From the NCBI GenBank assembly GCA_038329865.1, contig JBBQNK010000013.1, forward strand, positions 30,445-94,444: a stretch of DNA of 64,000 nt, in the 5' to 3' direction. A program made the translations under genes and the position numbers. The stretch's first letter is position 1; each line of letters opens with the position of its first letter. This document shows, piece after piece, positions 61,989 through 64,000 of this stretch. This stretch comes from JANMES01 sp038329865 (GTDB lineage: Bacteria; Planctomycetota; Phycisphaerae; Tepidisphaerales; Tepidisphaeraceae). Below the pieces are notes generated by a model, which saw only the letters and a list, made by a program, of their open reading frames with translations, was not told where the DNA came from and did not search any database.

Positions 61989-62341
61989 ACCAGTCCGCCA
62001 CAGAGATCATTGGAGCCAACCTGTATCAAGTTTGATACGGCGGGAGCTGATTCGTTAACTTGGGAATTTTCTCACGATCGTAGGGGCCAAGTTTTTCTCG
62101 CGAACGTATTGGCGAGCCAAAATGGGCCATCCTCAAAGAAGAACATGCAGTACAAACCGTTACCGCGAATTCAATGCTGCGACGACGACGAGCGAATTAA
62201 ATCCAATCGAAACCGAATTTAATTGCAGATTGAAAGACCTTCATTAGACTGCCGACTTGTCCAGGCAGTGTAAGTCTGCAACGGCTGACTTCACTGCTTC
62301 GTTGAAATCCCCGTCACCAGGCACATGTTTCCGGCAAGCGT
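61989..62341. other. AT-richer spacer between the two metalloprotease genes
   Basis: About 350 bases have no gene and no family A-J palindrome. GC content is visibly lower than in neighbours (AATTAAATCCAATCG, ATTTAATTGC near 62190-62225), so it probably holds the promoter of the second protease gene. I could not place -35 and -10 boxes with confidence. Confidence 0.5.
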
Positions 62342-63703
62342 ATGCGGTTTAAGGGCGCCCTACTTGTTGCAGCATTAGCGACGGCCTTTCTGTCCGCGGT
62401 AGCGCTGGCGGACACGCATCCGGTCGCGCCGAACCTCAGCAGTCGGCCGGGCGCGGCGTATACGATCTACCTCGACTTCAGCGGATTCAACTACACAGGC
62501 ACGTGGGCCGGCTCAACGCCCGGCGCGACGCCGGCCTACACCAGCGACGGCGACGCCACCACCTTCAGCACCGCTGAGCAGGCCACGATTAAAAATCTCT
62601 GGTCGCGCATCGCGGAAAAATACATCGCGTTCAACATCAACGTGACGACGATCGACCCCGCCATCGCAGCCGGTCAGGCCGACACCGACGCCCATCGCCA
62701 GGCGTATTACGACGCGACCGTGAAGATGGAACACACTGTCATCGGCGGCAGCGGCACCTGGTTCAACAGCGGCAAGTCCGGCGGCGTGTCGTACGTCGGA
62801 ACGGCGCAGTCGTACTACGGCACAAGCGCCAACGCCGGTGCCGGTTCGGGCTACCATACTGACTGGCTCTTTGCAGCGGAGGGGCCCGACCAACTCGGCT
62901 TTGTTGCTGACGGGGCCGCCCATGAAATCGGGCACAGTCTCTCGCTGAACCACCAGGCCGATTACGACACCGTCAGCAAAAAGCTCATCAGCGAATACAG
63001 CACCAACGGCGGCTCGACCGGTGCCGGCACTTACGCGCCGATCATGGGCACCTCTTATTACACCCAGCGCGGCCTGTGGCGAATCGGAACGCTCGACAAC
63101 GGTGCCATTCAGAATGACATCACAACCCTGCTCAGCAATGGAAGCATCGGCGGATTCATGGACGACGGAGTCGGCCATTCCATGGGCTCGGCGACGACCC
63201 TTACGCTCAGCACCACCACCATCACCACCGCTGCGAACTGGGGATTCATCACGCCCAACAGCACGTCTAATCCGACGGCGATCGGGCAGAACAATTACAC
63301 GAAGGATTATTTCAAGTTCTACACCGGCGGCGGCGCGGTGAGCATCACGCTCAACGACGGCGCCGAGCGCATCATCGACGGCACGATCGACGAAGGCACC
63401 ACGCTCGACGGCTATCTCGTCCTGCTCGACAGCAGCGGCAATGTCATCGCCACCGCTACTGACCCCAATGCCTTCACCGCCACCATCGCCACGACGCTGG
63501 CGGCGGGCTTCTATTGTCTTGAAATCGAAAGCGCCGGCGGCAAGAGCAGCTCCGAAAGTGCCATCTACGGCAACAGCTCGTATTTCGACATGGGCTCGTA
63601 CTTCCTCAGCGGGACCATCCCTGTCCCAGAGCCGAGCGGCGTGGCCGTGATCGTGCTGAGCGCCACGTTCCTCCTGCACCGTCGCCGCCGCGCTGTGGCG
63701 TAG
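62342..63703 (+). CDS. Secreted metzincin-like zinc metalloprotease, copy 2
   Basis: This 453-residue protein is colinear with the preceding gene. His194, Glu195, His198, His204 and Met235 fall at identical positions, and most of the catalytic and PPC-like domains are the same by eye. Differences concentrate in the signal peptide, in residues 155-190 and in the PPC-like domain. The tail is PEPSGVAVIVLSATFLLH plus an Arg cluster. The two arose by tandem duplication. There is no Shine-Dalgarno sequence; the start is the ATG that opens the signal peptide. Confidence 0.86.
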   Translation: MRFKGALLVAALATAFLSAVALADTHPVAPNLSSRPGAAYTIYLDFSGFNYTGTWAGSTPGATPAYTSDGDATTFSTAEQATIKNLWSRIAEKYIAFNINVTTIDPAIAAGQADTDAHRQAYYDATVKMEHTVIGGSGTWFNSGKSGGVSYVGTAQSYYGTSANAGAGSGYHTDWLFAAEGPDQLGFVADGAAHEIGHSLSLNHQADYDTVSKKLISEYSTNGGSTGAGTYAPIMGTSYYTQRGLWRIGTLDNGAIQNDITTLLSNGSIGGFMDDGVGHSMGSATTLTLSTTTITTAANWGFITPNSTSNPTAIGQNNYTKDYFKFYTGGGAVSITLNDGAERIIDGTIDEGTTLDGYLVLLDSSGNVIATATDPNAFTATIATTLAAGFYCLEIESAGGKSSSESAIYGNSSYFDMGSYFLSGTIPVPEPSGVAVIVLSATFLLHRRRRAVA

Positions 63704-63754
63704 TCTCCCGCTGGAGCATTTCAACTTCACCTGTACCGCCCGACTCTCAAAGTT

Positions 63755-63779
63755 GTCATCCTGAGGTACTCCGAAGGAT
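63755..63779. repeat. Truncated family A repeat (left arm only)
   Basis: Twenty-five bases match the left arm of family A exactly up to GGAT, then the sequence departs and no right arm follows. The end of the match lies 60 bases from a hairpin and a transposase-like gene, consistent with disruption by an insertion. Confidence 0.8.
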
Positions 63780-63838
63780 ATTGCGTCCACGGCGAGGCAG
63801 CTAAATAGGAGCGCGCGAATCTCGAAGATGTATTAAAA

Positions 63839-63893
63839 CTGGCATCCGCTTCACACAAGGGCCTCGCGTCAACGAGGCCGGAAGGGATGCCAG
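63839..63893 (+). promoter_or_regulatory. Hairpin over the ribosome-binding site of the transposase-like gene
   Basis: CTGGCATCC (63839-63847) pairs with GGATGCCAG (63885-63893), and GCCTCG (63861-63866) pairs with CGAGGC (63873-63878) inside. The GGAAGGG ribosome-binding site (63880-63886) overlaps the outer right arm, 10 bases before the ATG at 63897. The fold could limit translation or mark the left end of an insertion sequence. Confidence 0.55.
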
Positions 63894-63896
63894 CCA

Positions 63897-64000
63897 ATGG
63901 AACAGCGACGGATCGTACTTCACCCGCAGACGCGGGCCAAGTTGGAACGGGATTGCCGGCGATGCACCGATGCCGATACGCGGATTCGATACCGCATCGT
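63897..64000 (+). CDS. Transposase-like N-terminus, IS630 type (truncated by the window)
   Basis: Thirty-four codons are visible from ATG 63897: MEQRRIVLHPQTRAKLERD and then CRRCTDADTRIRYRI. The pattern of a Leu/Arg-rich helix followed by TR-[IL]-RYRI matches the beginning of IS630-family helix-turn-helix transposases. A GGAAGGG site precedes it. The catalytic DDE part lies outside the window, so the assignment is tentative. Confidence 0.5.
   Translation, partial: MEQRRIVLHPQTRAKLERDCRRCTDADTRIRYRI

Overview
The window is a 64 kb piece of a GC-rich bacterial chromosome that I read as a planctomycete, most likely class Phycisphaerae (inference). The reasons are: a very long SecA (about 1258 residues); secreted proteins with Ala/Thr-Thr-Gln-Pro linkers; PEP-CTERM-like tails ending in Arg clusters; membrane proteins opening with a Cys4 zinc ribbon; many genes without a Shine-Dalgarno sequence; and intergenic spaces full of long inverted repeats. 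There is no rRNA, CRISPR array or prophage. One tRNA gene (Pro, anticodon CGG) is present. One transposase-like gene (IS630-like N-terminus) is cut by the right edge.

Layout. 1-7.4 kb is a tightly packed + strand operon: the tail of an alginate-lyase-family protein, a DegT/DnrJ/EryC1 (PLP) protein, two ceramidase-like proteins around a HEAT-repeat protein, and an MFS sugar-type transporter. It looks like an uncharacterised carbohydrate or amino-sugar utilisation unit. 7.4-16 kb holds a decayed aldo/keto reductase, a small membrane protein, VOC and cupin enzymes, a SulP anion transporter, an RlmI-like methyltransferase divergent from release factor 3 (prfC), tRNA-Pro with its terminator, a lipoprotein amidase and a DUF2179-type membrane protein. 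16-29 kb is mostly envelope proteins of unknown function: a large secreted protein with repeated modules, an ArnT/PMT-like glycosyltransferase, a coiled-coil protein, a DoxX protein, a Pro/Thr/Gln-rich secreted protein, an AsmA-like protein and a lipoprotein.

29.4-35.4 kb is an Anbu (ancestral proteasome beta subunit) cluster in the order ATP-grasp, alpha-E, transglutaminase, Anbu, followed by a metallophosphatase and trmL. 35.7-40.7 kb has a membrane-tailed GmhB-like phosphatase convergent with secA. 41-43.3 kb has one long reading frame split by an in-frame TAA. 43.4-53 kb is a Tad/Flp pilus locus on the - strand: two Flp prepilins, TadV peptidase, TadE, CpaB, secretin, TadZ, TadA, TadB, TadC and an OmpA-like lipoprotein. 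53.8-57.5 kb has a calcineurin-like phosphatase, an acyl-CoA ligase and a lone nuoI. 57.7-63.7 kb has a secreted glycoside-hydrolase-like protein and two tandem secreted zinc metalloproteases.

The most striking non-gene signal is at least ten sequence families of 60-215 bp inverted repeats, nearly all between genes. In the Anbu cluster they occupy junction after junction, lie where the ribosome-binding site should be, and in two places in the window supply the stop codon of the neighbouring gene. Other points of note are a four-fold repeat of a helical module inside SecA, the TAA-split gene, and the decayed aldo/keto reductase.
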